From Streptomyces sp. MMG1121 (lineage in GTDB: Bacteria > Actinomycetota > Actinomycetes > Streptomycetales > Streptomycetaceae), in the NCBI RefSeq assembly GCF_001280015.1, contig NZ_LGDV01000074.1:1-64000 (forward strand): a stretch of DNA of 64,000 nt, written 5' to 3'. Both the position numbers and the translations under genes were made by a program. This document shows, one piece after another, positions 1 through 8,712 of this stretch; position 1 is the first letter of the stretch; each line of letters opens with the position of its first letter. The notes under the pieces were generated by a model that was given only the letters and a program-made list of their open reading frames with translations, was not told where the DNA came from and searched no databases.

Positions 1-272
1 CGCCGGCGCCGCTGCCGCCCCCCACCCCCCTGCCGGCACCGGCGCCCGCCCCCGTGCCCCCCCCCATACCGGCCCCCCCCCCCGCGTTCGCCCCCACTCC
101 CCCCGGCGTCCCGGCGCGCGGCGGCCTGACGGCGGCCCAGGTACGCGGCATGACGGCCCCGGGCACCCCCGCCCCGGCCCCCGCCACCGGCCTGACCCCG
201 GCCCCGGCGACGGGCTGGCCGAACGCGCAGAGCTGGCCGAACGCGGCGGGGACGGGGCAGGCGGCGGGGTAG
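1..272 (+). CDS. C-terminal end of a proline/alanine-rich protein (partial)
   Basis: The reading frame is open from the first base (frame 3) to a TAG at 270-272. It encodes about 89 residues dominated by Pro and Ala, with short repeats such as PAPATG, ending in Gln/Ala/Gly. This is the 3-prime part of a gene that starts before the window. A GTG at 54 is inside the same frame and is not a convincing start. Low-complexity tails like this occur on many Streptomyces surface or regulatory proteins, so no function can be assigned. The next gene remnant begins 12 bases downstream on the other strand. Confidence 0.55.
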   Translation, partial: PAPLPPPTPLPAPAPAPVPPPIPAPPPAFAPTPPGVPARGGLTAAQVRGMTAPGTPAPAPATGLTPAPATGWPNAQSWPNAAGTGQAAG

Positions 273-283
273 AGGCCCCCGGT

Positions 284-660
284 CTAATGGGCCACCGGCC
301 AACCCGTCGACCAGTTCAGCAGGTTGATGCCGAGCTTCGGGGTGCCGTTGTCGTCGCCGTCGTAGTAGTGGTAGACGATCAGGTCGCCGTCGGTGTCGTT
401 CATGACGGACTGGCCGCCGGGTCCGATGACGCTGCCGTGGGACTCCAGCACCGGCGTCCCGCCGCTGTTCATCAGCGCGACGCCGCTCTTGTCGTAGTAC
501 GGCCCGGTGACGGAGGCGGCCCGGCCGACCTTCACCTTGTACGTCGAGCTGGTGCCCTGGCAGCAGACGTCGTAGGAGGCGAAGAGGTAGTAGTAGCCGC
601 CCCGCTTGACGAGGTACGGCGCCTCGACCGCCAAGTCGAACGGACCGTAGAATCGAATGG
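284..660 (-). pseudogene. GH43 arabinanase C-terminal remnant
   Basis: The last about 120 codons of a minus-strand frame match the C-terminal part of family 43 endo-1,5-alpha-L-arabinanases. Visible are EAPYLVKRGGYYYLF, then a CCQGTSSTYKVKVGR segment, then GPGGQSV and LIVYHYYDGDDNGTP, ending before a TAG at 284. The N-terminal blades with the catalytic Asp residues are missing. Upstream of about 660 the frame stays open only because the DNA is GC-rich and it no longer resembles the family, so this is a truncated gene rather than a short enzyme. It fits the arabinose/galactose catabolism theme of the next genes and suggests that a complete arabinanase once stood here. Confidence 0.7.
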
Positions 661-686
661 TTTGCGAGTCAACAGTTCTCGCACGA

Positions 687-727
687 GCCGCCCGCCTCCT
701 CCGCATGCCGGACGAGAAGCGGGCGGC
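687..727. terminator. Candidate terminator hairpin
   Basis: A 9-bp perfect inverted repeat (gccgcccgc / gcgggcggc) surrounds a 23-nt loop, just downstream of the DUF4360 gene on the minus strand. There is no T-tract, which is common for Streptomyces terminators. It could also be a leftover of whatever truncated the neighbouring GH43 gene. Confidence 0.35.
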
Positions 728-750
728 CCACGGCCACTGATCAGTCTCGG

Positions 751-1404
751 TCAGCTGCTCGGGCACTCCTTCCACGCCATGTGGTACACGGTGCTGATGT
801 CCCCGTCGGTCGAGTCCATCGTCATGAAGCTGACCTTGTCCGGGGCCTGGGTCCCGGCGTTCACTCTCAGCTCGGTGTTGATGTTGAAGTTGCGCAGCAC
901 CCCGCAGGGCGCCCAGACCAGTTGGGCCACGTCGGTGCTGTCGGTGGCCTCCCAGTTGTCGTCGTAGGTGCCGTTGAAGGGGTGGGTCTTGGGCACGGTC
1001 TGCGAGGAGCCCTGGAAGTAGTACGAGGCCTTCTGCGTGGCCGTGGCGCCGGGCTGCAAGGACAGGAAGCCCCGGTAGTCCGCGCTGGCGATGGCGTAGG
1101 TGAAGCCCTGCGGGACGTGGACCACGAGATTGAGCTGGCAGTTCTTGCGGAAGGCCGTGGGGTCGGAGTTGCCGCCGGCCTGGGCCAGATAGGAGCTGTA
1201 GGTGACCGTGAAGGCGGTGTTGTCCGGGGCCACGGCCACGGCGGCCGTACCTTCCGGGCACCCCGAGCCGTTCACCGTCGCCACGTCGATGACGATCTTG
1301 TCCGGGGGCGGGTTGTCGAACACGCCCGAGGCGGGCGCGTGGACAGGCAGTGCGGTGGTGAGCAGAGCGGCTACGGCGCCGCCCAGCAGGAGTCCACCAG
1401 CCAT
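751..1404 (-). CDS. Secreted DUF4360 domain protein
   Basis: The predicted protein has 217 residues. The start is placed at the ATG at 1404 because a GGGAGAG ribosome site lies 3-4 nt upstream; an ATG at 1416 has no good site. The N-terminus (MAGGLLLGGAVAALL, then an Ala-rich stretch) looks like a signal peptide, so the protein is probably exported. The rest matches the DUF4360 pattern: a PPPDKIVID strand, GSGCPEGTAAVAV, a conserved C-x(n)-C layout (GCPEG, RKNCQLNL, WAPCGVL, WKECPSS) and a beta-rich body. The four cysteines could form two disulphides outside the cell. Function is unknown in the family; members are secreted proteins of actinobacteria and fungi. It is transcribed towards the GH43 remnant. 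Confidence 0.8.
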   Translation of the reverse strand: MAGGLLLGGAVAALLTTALPVHAPASGVFDNPPPDKIVIDVATVNGSGCPEGTAAVAVAPDNTAFTVTYSSYLAQAGGNSDPTAFRKNCQLNLVVHVPQGFTYAIASADYRGFLSLQPGATATQKASYYFQGSSQTVPKTHPFNGTYDDNWEATDSTDVAQLVWAPCGVLRNFNINTELRVNAGTQAPDKVSFMTMDSTDGDISTVYHMAWKECPSS

Positions 1405-1445
1405 GGTCTCTCCCATGCAGTCGAGTGGGGGGTTGCGCCTCCGGT

Positions 1446-1472
1446 CCGTTCGTTCTGTTCGCTCTGTTCGTT
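1446..1472. repeat. Three tandem 9-bp repeats upstream of the DUF4360 gene
   Basis: The units ccgttcgtt, ctgttcgct and ctgttcgtt follow one another without a gap, about 40-70 bp upstream of the DUF4360 start. Their spacing of about one helical turn makes them a candidate site for a regulator, but nothing else supports this. The remaining intergenic DNA between 1405 and 1669 shows no gene. Confidence 0.4.
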
Positions 1473-1669
1473 GAGCCTTGAAGGAACTGTGTGGGACCTG
1501 TGAAGGGCGGGAGGCGTTGGAATCGTAGGAAGCCACGCTCCGGCCCGGCAGAGCGAACTCCGGCCATTCACATCCGGGCGTTCACACCGCACTTCCGTCA
1601 ACTCGGCGTGTGCGTATCCGCCTCCCCATGTCCAGCGAGGTCGCGCGGTTCCGCGTTCCGGCCGGGAGC

Positions 1670-2137
1670 TCACGGGTTCTCCCAGGCCGCCGGTTCCGCC
1701 GCCAGCGCCCGGACGGGCTCCGGCAGGGTGTCCGCCGCGAGGTCGGCGATCGTGACGCCCTCCAGGATGCGGCGGACGTTCGCGCGCAGGGCGATCCAGA
1801 GGGGCAGGAGGGGCTGGGCCGTGCCCGTGTAGGTCAGGCCCGTCGGGCGTTCGCCGCGTACCGAGACGATCGGGCCGTCGACCGCCCGGATGACGTCCGC
1901 CACAGTGATCGCCGTCGACTCCCGCGCCAGCCGGTAGCCGCCGCCCCCGCCGCGCCTGCTCTCCACGATTCCGGCGCGTCGCAGATCGCCCAGGATGCCT
2001 TCCAGGAACTTGTGCGGGATGTCCTGTACGGCGGCGATTTCCTCTGCCTTCACTGGACCGTTACCCTGCCGTACGGCCAACTCCAGCACCGCCCGTACCG
2101 CGTAGTCCGCCCGCGCCGAGATCCTCATGGATTCCAT
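1670..2137 (-). CDS. Rrf2 family transcriptional regulator (no Fe-S cysteines)
   Basis: The 155-residue product begins with MRISARADYAVRAVLELA, the classic start of the Rrf2 winged-helix domain, followed by the recognition region IPHKFLEGILGDLRRAG and the wing ESRRGGGGGYRLARE. A second ATG at 2128 would give 152 residues. IscR and NsrR relatives carry three cysteines in the loop after the dimerisation helix; here that region (VRGERPTGLTYTG) has none, so a cluster-sensing role is unlikely. It is divergent from the GH35 gene 67 bp away and could regulate it or itself, which is inference from position only. Confidence 0.88.
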   Translation of the reverse strand: MESMRISARADYAVRAVLELAVRQGNGPVKAEEIAAVQDIPHKFLEGILGDLRRAGIVESRRGGGGGYRLARESTAITVADVIRAVDGPIVSVRGERPTGLTYTGTAQPLLPLWIALRANVRRILEGVTIADLAADTLPEPVRALAAEPAAWENP

Positions 2138-2204
2138 TGTGGGGCGTCGCTGTGTGGACAATGGCCACGCCCGCGCCCCGTAAGATCGCCCGGGAGGATC
2201 CACC

Positions 2205-5162
2205 TTGGCGCTCAGCAGACGTACTTTCAGTGCCCTGGCCGGCTCGGCCGCGCTCGGGCTCGGTCTCGGCGGCAGCGGCGGCTCCGGCGCGCCCTCGGCG
2301 TTCGCGGCGCGCGGCAGTGTGCCGACCGGGCCGTCCCCGCTGCCGCCCCGGGTCGACGGCGAGCAGCACACCATCGGCTACGACCGGTACTCACTGCTCG
2401 TGGACGGCAGACGGCTCGTCGTCTGGTCCGGCGAGTTCCATCCCTTCCGGCTGCCGAGTCCGTCGCTGTGGCGGGACGTGCTCCAGAAGATGCGGGCCCA
2501 CGGCTACAACGCGGTGAGCATCTACGTCGCCTGGAACTACCACTCCCCCGCGCCGGGTACCTACGACTTCACCGGTGTCCGGGACCTCGGCCTCTTCCTG
2601 CGCATGGCCGCCGAGACGGGGCTGTACGTCATCCTGCGGCCCGGCCCGTACATCAACGCCGAAGTGGACGGCGGCGGCTTCCCCGGCTGGCTGACGACGA
2701 CGCGGGGCACCGCCCGGACCGACGACCCGACCTATCTGTCGTACGTCGACGAGTGGTTCACCCAGGTCAACCGGATCGCCCGCAAGCATCTCCTCACCCA
2801 GGGCACCGGCACGGTCCTGCTCTACCAGATCGAGAACGAGTACGACGCCCACGCCGGTGACGCCACCGGCCGCCGGTACATGTCCCACCTGTACAAGAAG
2901 GTGCGGGCCGACGGAATCGACGTCCCCCTCTTCCACAACGACAAGGGCCGCAACGGCTACTGGGCGCCCGGGTCGTTCGACACCGGTGGCGAGCGGGGCG
3001 GCTGGCTGTACGGGTTCGACGGGTATCCCCCGCCCGGGCGGACCCCGCCCGACTGGGGGTCCTTCGGGCCCGGCGGGGCGAAGGGCGGGGCCAGTGCCTC
3101 GCCGTCGACGCCCGGGTTCGTGCCCGAGTTCGGCGGGGGCTGGTTCGACCCGTGGGGCGGGGCGCCCTTCGACGGCAAGGGGTACGCCGAGTCGCGGCGC
3201 ACCCGGGACGCGGCCTATGAGCGGCGGTTCTATCTGACCAACCTCGCCAACGGGCTCACCCTCCACAACGTGTACATGACCTTCGGCGGCACCTCGTGGG
3301 GCTGGCTGCCCGCGCCCGTCGTCTACACATCGTACGACTACGGGGCCGCCATCGACGAGGCCCGCAACGTCACCGACAAGATCGCGCCGATGCACCAGCT
3401 CGGCCATCTGCTCCAGCGCGTGCCCGACTTCGCCAAGCTGGACCGGGCGGCGGAGGTGACGGCCAAGGGGCTGAAGGTCTACCACCTGACCAACCCGGAC
3501 ACCGGTCTGCACGTCTACGTCGCCCGCAACGACGGCACGGCCCCGGTCACCACCGACCTGCCCACCGAGGCCGGCCGGCTGCGGATCACCGTGCCCGGCG
3601 AGGACGCCCGGCTGCTGACGACCGGGCTGAAGCTCGGCCGGCGGACGCTGAAGTACTCCACCGCCGAGCCCGTCTTCTGTCTCACGGCCGGCCGGCAGGA
3701 CATCGCCCTGTTCTCGGGGCGCAGCGGCGACATGGCCGAGCTGGTGCTGACGAGCCCGGACGAGCCGGACGTGATGCGCCTGGACCCGGAGGCCGCCTGG
3801 GTCTACGACGGCGACGAACTGCGGGTGACCACCCCCCTCGGCCAGGGCGGGCTGACCCGCGTGCTGGTGACGGGGGGCGGCAGCGAGAACCCGCTGGTGC
3901 TGCTCCTCGGCGACGACGCCACCGCCGTACGCCTCTTCCCGTACGACACCCCGTCCGGGACCGTGCTCGTGTACGGCCCCTCGCTGCTGCGCCACGCCGA
4001 GCTGCGCGGTTCCGAGCTCCACTTGACCGGCGACATCACCGAGACGACGTCCATGGAGGTGTGGGGCCCGCGCGGGATCGACACCCTGGTGTGGAACGGG
4101 CGCACCCTGCCCACCCGGATGCCCCTGTCCGGCAGCCTGATGACCACCGGTCTGCTGCCGGCCGTGCCCGAGGTGCGGCTGCCGGAGCTGGGCGGCTGGC
4201 GGATGCGGACCGAGAACCCGGAGGCCGGGCCCGGTTTCGACGACTCGGGCTGGAAGATCGCGGACCGTACGAAGTCCTTCAGCACCACGCCCGTCCCCGA
4301 CGGGCAGCCGGTCCTGTTCGCCGACGACTACGGCTTCCACTACGGGGACGTCTGGTACCGGGGCACCTTCACCGACTCCACCGCTCTGGAGGAGTTGTCC
4401 CTCGCCTACAGCACCGGCACCCAGGGGCTGTTGATGGCCTGGCTGGACGGCGAGCCGCTGGGCACCCACCGGATGCCGGTACCGGACAAGAACAGGACCG
4501 CCCGGCAAGGGAGTTGGGAGGCGACGGCCGCCTTCCCGGTGCGTGAGGCGCTGCGCTCGCCCGGCCGGCACGTGCTGTCCGTACTCGTCCGGCGTATGCA
4601 GCACGACCAGGACGGCAAGGGGCTCGACACGCACAAGGCGGCGCGCGGGCTGACGGCGGTCTCCTTCAAGGGGGCCGCGCCGAAGGTGAGGTGGCGGATC
4701 CAGGGCGCGGCGGCCCCCGACCCCGTGCGCGGGCCGATGAACAACGGCGGCCTGTACGGCGAGCGGACGGGCTGGCATCTGCCCGGGTTCCGGGACCACG
4801 ACTGGGAGCCGGTGGTCTTCCCCCGCACCGCCCGGTACCAGGGCGTGACCTGGTACCGGACGACCTTCCGGCTGTCGGTGCCGGCCGACATCGACGCGTC
4901 GATCGGGCTGACCCTGGAGGACGACCAGTACCGGGCCTACCGGGCGCAGATCTTCCTCAACGGCTGGAACATGGGCCAGTACATCAACAACGTCGGCCCG
5001 CAGCACACCTTCGTCCTGCCGAACGGCGTGCTGCGCACCCGGGGCACCAACACCCTCGCGCTGGCGGTCCTCTCGGAGTTCACCACGCTGTCGGGGCCGG
5101 GCAAGGTGGGCCTGACGTTGCTCGGCAGGGCAACGGGCGGGCTGCCGGTCACGCCAGCCTGA
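2205..5162 (+). CDS. Secreted GH35 beta-galactosidase
   Basis: The 985-residue protein starts at a TTG preceded by GGGAGG. It has a twin-arginine signal (SRRTFSALAGSAALG), so it is exported folded. The catalytic (beta/alpha)8 barrel of family 35 follows: WSGEFHPFRLPSPSLW, YVAWNYHSP, ILRPGPYINAEVDGGGFPGW and LYQIENEYD, the last holding the acid/base Glu; the nucleophile Glu is probably in FVPEFGGGWFD. The C-terminal half contains the jelly-roll modules usual in bacterial GH35 enzymes (WYRGTF and TWYRTTFRL regions). It would release terminal beta-galactose from arabinogalactan-type glycans outside the cell. Its end overlaps the convergent GH51 gene by 14 bp. Confidence 0.93.
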   Translation: MALSRRTFSALAGSAALGLGLGGSGGSGAPSAFAARGSVPTGPSPLPPRVDGEQHTIGYDRYSLLVDGRRLVVWSGEFHPFRLPSPSLWRDVLQKMRAHGYNAVSIYVAWNYHSPAPGTYDFTGVRDLGLFLRMAAETGLYVILRPGPYINAEVDGGGFPGWLTTTRGTARTDDPTYLSYVDEWFTQVNRIARKHLLTQGTGTVLLYQIENEYDAHAGDATGRRYMSHLYKKVRADGIDVPLFHNDKGRNGYWAPGSFDTGGERGGWLYGFDGYPPPGRTPPDWGSFGPGGAKGGASASPSTPGFVPEFGGGWFDPWGGAPFDGKGYAESRRTRDAAYERRFYLTNLANGLTLHNVYMTFGGTSWGWLPAPVVYTSYDYGAAIDEARNVTDKIAPMHQLGHLLQRVPDFAKLDRAAEVTAKGLKVYHLTNPDTGLHVYVARNDGTAPVTTDLPTEAGRLRITVPGEDARLLTTGLKLGRRTLKYSTAEPVFCLTAGRQDIALFSGRSGDMAELVLTSPDEPDVMRLDPEAAWVYDGDELRVTTPLGQGGLTRVLVTGGGSENPLVLLLGDDATAVRLFPYDTPSGTVLVYGPSLLRHAELRGSELHLTGDITETTSMEVWGPRGIDTLVWNGRTLPTRMPLSGSLMTTGLLPAVPEVRLPELGGWRMRTENPEAGPGFDDSGWKIADRTKSFSTTPVPDGQPVLFADDYGFHYGDVWYRGTFTDSTALEELSLAYSTGTQGLLMAWLDGEPLGTHRMPVPDKNRTARQGSWEATAAFPVREALRSPGRHVLSVLVRRMQHDQDGKGLDTHKAARGLTAVSFKGAAPKVRWRIQGAAAPDPVRGPMNNGGLYGERTGWHLPGFRDHDWEPVVFPRTARYQGVTWYRTTFRLSVPADIDASIGLTLEDDQYRAYRAQIFLNGWNMGQYINNVGPQHTFVLPNGVLRTRGTNTLALAVLSEFTTLSGPGKVGLTLLGRATGGLPVTPA

Positions 5163-6663
5163 TCACGTTCCAGGACAGCGGCTCCAGTACGGCGGTGAGG
5201 GCGCCGTCCGCCACGGCGGTGCCCTCGACCGGGTGCGGGGCGACCCGCTCGGGCTCGTCCAGGGTGTTGCGGGCGTCGGGGTCGGCGTCCGCGAGCGCGC
5301 TGTGCTCGGTGACCGTCGTCAACTCCAGCCCGTTGAGGGCGACTTCGAGGGGCAGGGCGTCGGTGCGGCTGCGGTTGACGGCGAACACGGTGACCGTGCC
5401 GTCGGCCGCGCGCACGGCCGTGGCGTGCAGCAGGTCCGTCTCGCCGTACTTCTTCGTCCGGTACGCCGGCGAGTCCACCCGCACGTCGAGCACCTCGCCC
5501 CGGCCGTACCGCGAGGCCTGCGCGAACGGGAAGAACGTCGTCTGCCGCCAGGCCGGACCGCCCGGTTCGGTCATGATCGGGGCGATCACGTTGACCAGCT
5601 GGGCGAGGCAGGCGACGGTGACGCGGTCGGCGTGCCGGAGCAGCGCGATGAGCAGGGAGCCGAAGACGACCGCGTCGGTGACGCTGTAGTTGTCCTCCAG
5701 CAGACGGGGCGCCTCGGGCCAGTCGGACTGGTCGAGGGTCTTGGCGTACTCCTCCCAGCGGGACAGGTACCAGACGTTCCACTCGTCGAAGGAGAGGTTG
5801 ATCTTCTTCTTGGACTTCAGCCGCGCGCCCACGTGGTCGGCCGTCGCGACCACGTTCTCGATGAAGGACTCCATGTCGACGGCCGAGGCGAGGAAGGAGT
5901 CGACATCGCCGTCCACGGGCTCGTAGTAGGCGTGCAGCGAGATGTGGTCGACCAGGTCGTACGTCTCCTGGAGGACCGTCGCCTCCCACGCGGCGAACGT
6001 GGGCATGGCCTGGCTGGAGGAGCCGCAGACGACCAGTTCGACGGCGGGGTCCGCCTGGCGCATGGCCCGTGCGGTCTCGGCGGCGAGCCGGCCGTATTCC
6101 CGTGCCGTCTTGTGGCCCGTCTGCCAGGGGCCGTCCATCTCGTTGCCGAGGCACCACAGCCTGATCCCGAAGGGATCCTCGTCGCCGTGGGCCGCGCGGA
6201 GCTCCGCGAGGGCCGTGCCGGAGGGGTGGTTGGCGTATTCCTGGAGTTCGAGGGCTTCTGCCACGCCCCTCGTGCCGAGGTTCACGGCCATCATGGGCTC
6301 GGTCTGCGGGCCGACCTTCTTCAGGAACGCGATGTACTCGGAGAGGCCGAAGCGGTTCGTCTCGGTCGAGTGCCAGGCCAGGTCCAGGCGGCGGGGGCGG
6401 TCCCCGGCCGGGCCCACGGAGTCCTCCCACTGGTAGCCGGAGACGAAGTTGCCACCGGGGTAGCGGATCGCTGTGACGCCGAGTTCGCGCACGAGGTCGA
6501 GGACGTCGGTGCGCAGTCCGGCCTCGTCCGCCGTCGGGTGGTCCGGTTCGTGGATGCCGGTGTAGACGCAGCGGCCGAGGTGTTCGACGAAGGAGCCGAA
6601 GAGGCGGGGGTTCACCCGGCCGACGGTGAACGCGGGGTCGAGGGTGAAGCGGGCGGTGTGCAT
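5149..6663 (-). CDS. GH51 alpha-L-arabinofuranosidase
   Basis: The 504-residue protein has no signal peptide and is probably intracellular. Family 51 marks are present: an N-terminal INPRLFGSFVEHLG-like stretch (RVNPRLFGSFVEHLG), RYPGGNFVSGYQWED, the acid/base region WCLGNEMDGPW and the nucleophile region NLSFDEWNVWY. Length and layout match the usual about 500-residue enzyme, with a C-terminal beta domain. It would cleave arabinofuranose from imported arabino-oligosaccharides. An AGGAAGG site precedes the ATG. It lies 238 bp downstream of the sugar ABC importer on the same strand and is probably co-regulated with it. Confidence 0.95.
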   Translation of the reverse strand: MHTARFTLDPAFTVGRVNPRLFGSFVEHLGRCVYTGIHEPDHPTADEAGLRTDVLDLVRELGVTAIRYPGGNFVSGYQWEDSVGPAGDRPRRLDLAWHSTETNRFGLSEYIAFLKKVGPQTEPMMAVNLGTRGVAEALELQEYANHPSGTALAELRAAHGDEDPFGIRLWCLGNEMDGPWQTGHKTAREYGRLAAETARAMRQADPAVELVVCGSSSQAMPTFAAWEATVLQETYDLVDHISLHAYYEPVDGDVDSFLASAVDMESFIENVVATADHVGARLKSKKKINLSFDEWNVWYLSRWEEYAKTLDQSDWPEAPRLLEDNYSVTDAVVFGSLLIALLRHADRVTVACLAQLVNVIAPIMTEPGGPAWRQTTFFPFAQASRYGRGEVLDVRVDSPAYRTKKYGETDLLHATAVRAADGTVTVFAVNRSRTDALPLEVALNGLELTTVTEHSALADADPDARNTLDEPERVAPHPVEGTAVADGALTAVLEPLSWNVIRLA

Positions 6664-6901
6664 GGGCGCCTTCCTGGGTGGTGTGCTGGGGTTTCGTCGG
6701 CGGGTGCGGGTGCGCGGTCGTTTGCGCGCCCACGCGGCGGAGCCGCGTATCGATACGGCCCCGTGCCCCCTGGGTCAGTGGGGACCAGTTGGCTTTCCGG
6801 TGCGGCTCGTTCGGCCCTGGCTCCGGGGTGCCGTTGTCCGTTGCGCGGTGCGGACCGCCGCCGGTCTGGTGCGCTTCAGCTGCGCTGCTCCTTCTCGCGA
6901 G

Positions 6902-7771
6902 TTACTGCCCCGCGAGGCCGGTGTGGGCGACACCCGCCACGATCTGGCGCTGGAAGAAGACGAAGACGACGATCAGCGGCAGGCCCGCCATCAGGCCGCC
7001 GGCCATGAGCTGGGCCCATTGGATGCCGTAGGAGTTCATGACGGTCGCGATGCCGTTCGGCATGGTCATCAGGTCGGGGTTGGTGGTCACCATGTAGGGC
7101 CACAGGAAGTTGTTCCAGGAGGCGATGAAGGTGAAGATGCCGACCGCCGCCAGCGAAGGCCTCGCGAGCGGGACGACGATCGTGAAGAAGACCCGCCAGC
7201 GGCCGGCGCCGTCGATGAACGCGGCCTCCTCCAGTTCGCGCGGGATGCCCTGGAAGAACTTGTAGAGGATGTAGACCATCGCGGCGGGCGCGCACTGCGG
7301 CAGGATCATCCCCCAGTAGGTGTCGACCATGCCCATCTGCTGGACCGTGGTGAACAGGGGTACGCCCAGGACCGCCGGGGAGACCATCAGGCCCGCCATC
7401 ACCACGCCCATCAGGACGCCCTTGCCGCGGAACTCGGTGCGGGCGAAGCCGTATCCGGCGAGCGCGCTCACCTGCAGGACGATCGACGTCACGCAGACCG
7501 AGACGACCAGGGAGTTCACGAACCAGTCGGTGATGTCGCCGCTGTCGAGGAGGGCCTTCCAGGCCTGGCCCGTCCAGTGCTCCGGCAGCCAGTGCGGCGG
7601 CACCTCGACCGCCTCGGTCTCCGACTTGAGGGAGGTGAACAGGGCCCAGAGGAGCGGGGCGAGGAAGACGAGGCAGACGGCCGTGCCCAGGAGGGTGAGG
7701 ACGATCTGGCCGGGGGTCCAGGCGGACCGCGGCCTGGGGGGCTCGGCCCGTGCCGGGGTGACGGTCGTCAT
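6902..7771 (-). CDS. Sugar ABC transporter permease, MalG type
   Basis: This is a 289-residue inner-membrane permease of the CUT1 class with about six hydrophobic segments, the first being IVLTLLGTAVCLVFLAPLLW. The EAA loop that contacts the ATPase is visible as EEAAFIDGAGRWRVFF with the following VPLARP. The start ATG overlaps the stop of the MalF-type gene by 4 bp (ATGA), so the two are translationally coupled. No ATPase gene is nearby; Streptomyces CUT1 importers generally share the MsiK ATPase encoded elsewhere, which is family knowledge rather than something seen here. Confidence 0.93.
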   Translation of the reverse strand: MTTVTPARAEPPRPRSAWTPGQIVLTLLGTAVCLVFLAPLLWALFTSLKSETEAVEVPPHWLPEHWTGQAWKALLDSGDITDWFVNSLVVSVCVTSIVLQVSALAGYGFARTEFRGKGVLMGVVMAGLMVSPAVLGVPLFTTVQQMGMVDTYWGMILPQCAPAAMVYILYKFFQGIPRELEEAAFIDGAGRWRVFFTIVVPLARPSLAAVGIFTFIASWNNFLWPYMVTTNPDLMTMPNGIATVMNSYGIQWAQLMAGGLMAGLPLIVVFVFFQRQIVAGVAHTGLAGQ

Positions 7772-8712
7772 CGGGCGGCCTCCTCGGTGCGGTTGCGCAG
7801 CAGCCACGTCCTCGCGAGGGCAACGACCGCGATGATCACGAAGAAGATGACGGAGATCGCGGAGGCGTAGCCCACGCGGTAGCTGGTGAAGCCCTCTTCG
7901 AGGGCGTACTGGACGAAGGTGCGGGTGGAGTTCTCGGGGCCGGGTCCGAAGTCCATCATCACGACGGCCTGGTCGAAGACCTGGAGCGAGGCGAGGATCT
8001 GCAGGGCGATGACGAGTCCGGTGATGTTGCGCAGCATCGGCAGGGTGATGTGGACCATGCGGTGCCAGGCGTTCGCGCCGTCCAGCTTCGCGGCCTCGTA
8101 GAGGTGCCCGGGGATGGACTGGAGCGCGGCGAGGTAGAGCAGGAAGCTGAAGCCGACCGTCCACCACAGGGTCTCGATGACGATGGCGAGCATCGCGTAC
8201 GACTTGTCGGTCAGCCAGGCCGTGTCGCTGCCGAAGACGTAGTTGATCATTCCCGTGCCGGGGTTGAACAGCCACTGCCACAGGTTGCCCGCGACGGTGG
8301 AGGGCAGCAGGAACGGGACGAAGAAGCACAGCCGCCAGAGCCATTTCCCGCGCTCGATGTGGTGGGCGAGCATCGCGAGGAGGAAGGCGAGGACCGTGAT
8401 GCAGGGCACGACCAGCAGCGTGAAGTACGCGCTGTGGCCGAGGGCGTCCCACATCAGCGGGTCCCCCAGGGCCTCGCGGTAGTTGTCCAGGCCGATGAAG
8501 CCCTCGCCCCGGCCGGTGATGTTGGCGTCCGTGAAGCTGAGGTAGACGCCGCGCAGCAGCGGCCAGATCACGAAGAGCGTGAAGAGGAGGAGGAAGGGCG
8601 CCACGAACCAGCCGCCGTGCTGGAAGCCCTGTCCGCGGCGGACGGCGGCGCCGGGTGCGGCGCTCCTCGTGCGGGCCGGGGCGATGACGGTCCGGGTGCT
8701 CGCGGTCGTCAT
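7768..8712 (-). CDS. Sugar ABC transporter permease, MalF type
   Basis: The 314-residue permease follows a basic N-terminal tail (QGFQHGGWF) with a first helix at VAPFLLLFTLFVIWPLLRG and five further membrane spans. The conserved EAA motif reads YEAAKLDGANAWHRMVHI with LPML just after. It forms the translocation pore together with the MalG-type partner. Its ATG overlaps the stop of the binding-protein gene by 4 bp, and its own stop overlaps the next start, giving a tightly coupled three-gene operon. Confidence 0.93.
   Translation of the reverse strand: MTTASTRTVIAPARTRSAAPGAAVRRGQGFQHGGWFVAPFLLLFTLFVIWPLLRGVYLSFTDANITGRGEGFIGLDNYREALGDPLMWDALGHSAYFTLLVVPCITVLAFLLAMLAHHIERGKWLWRLCFFVPFLLPSTVAGNLWQWLFNPGTGMINYVFGSDTAWLTDKSYAMLAIVIETLWWTVGFSFLLYLAALQSIPGHLYEAAKLDGANAWHRMVHITLPMLRNITGLVIALQILASLQVFDQAVVMMDFGPGPENSTRTFVQYALEEGFTSYRVGYASAISVIFFVIIAVVALARTWLLRNRTEEAAR

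Noticed and set aside
2391..5006. 871-codon open frame opposite the GH35 gene
   Set aside because: Antisense shadow created by GC-biased third codon positions; no family features.
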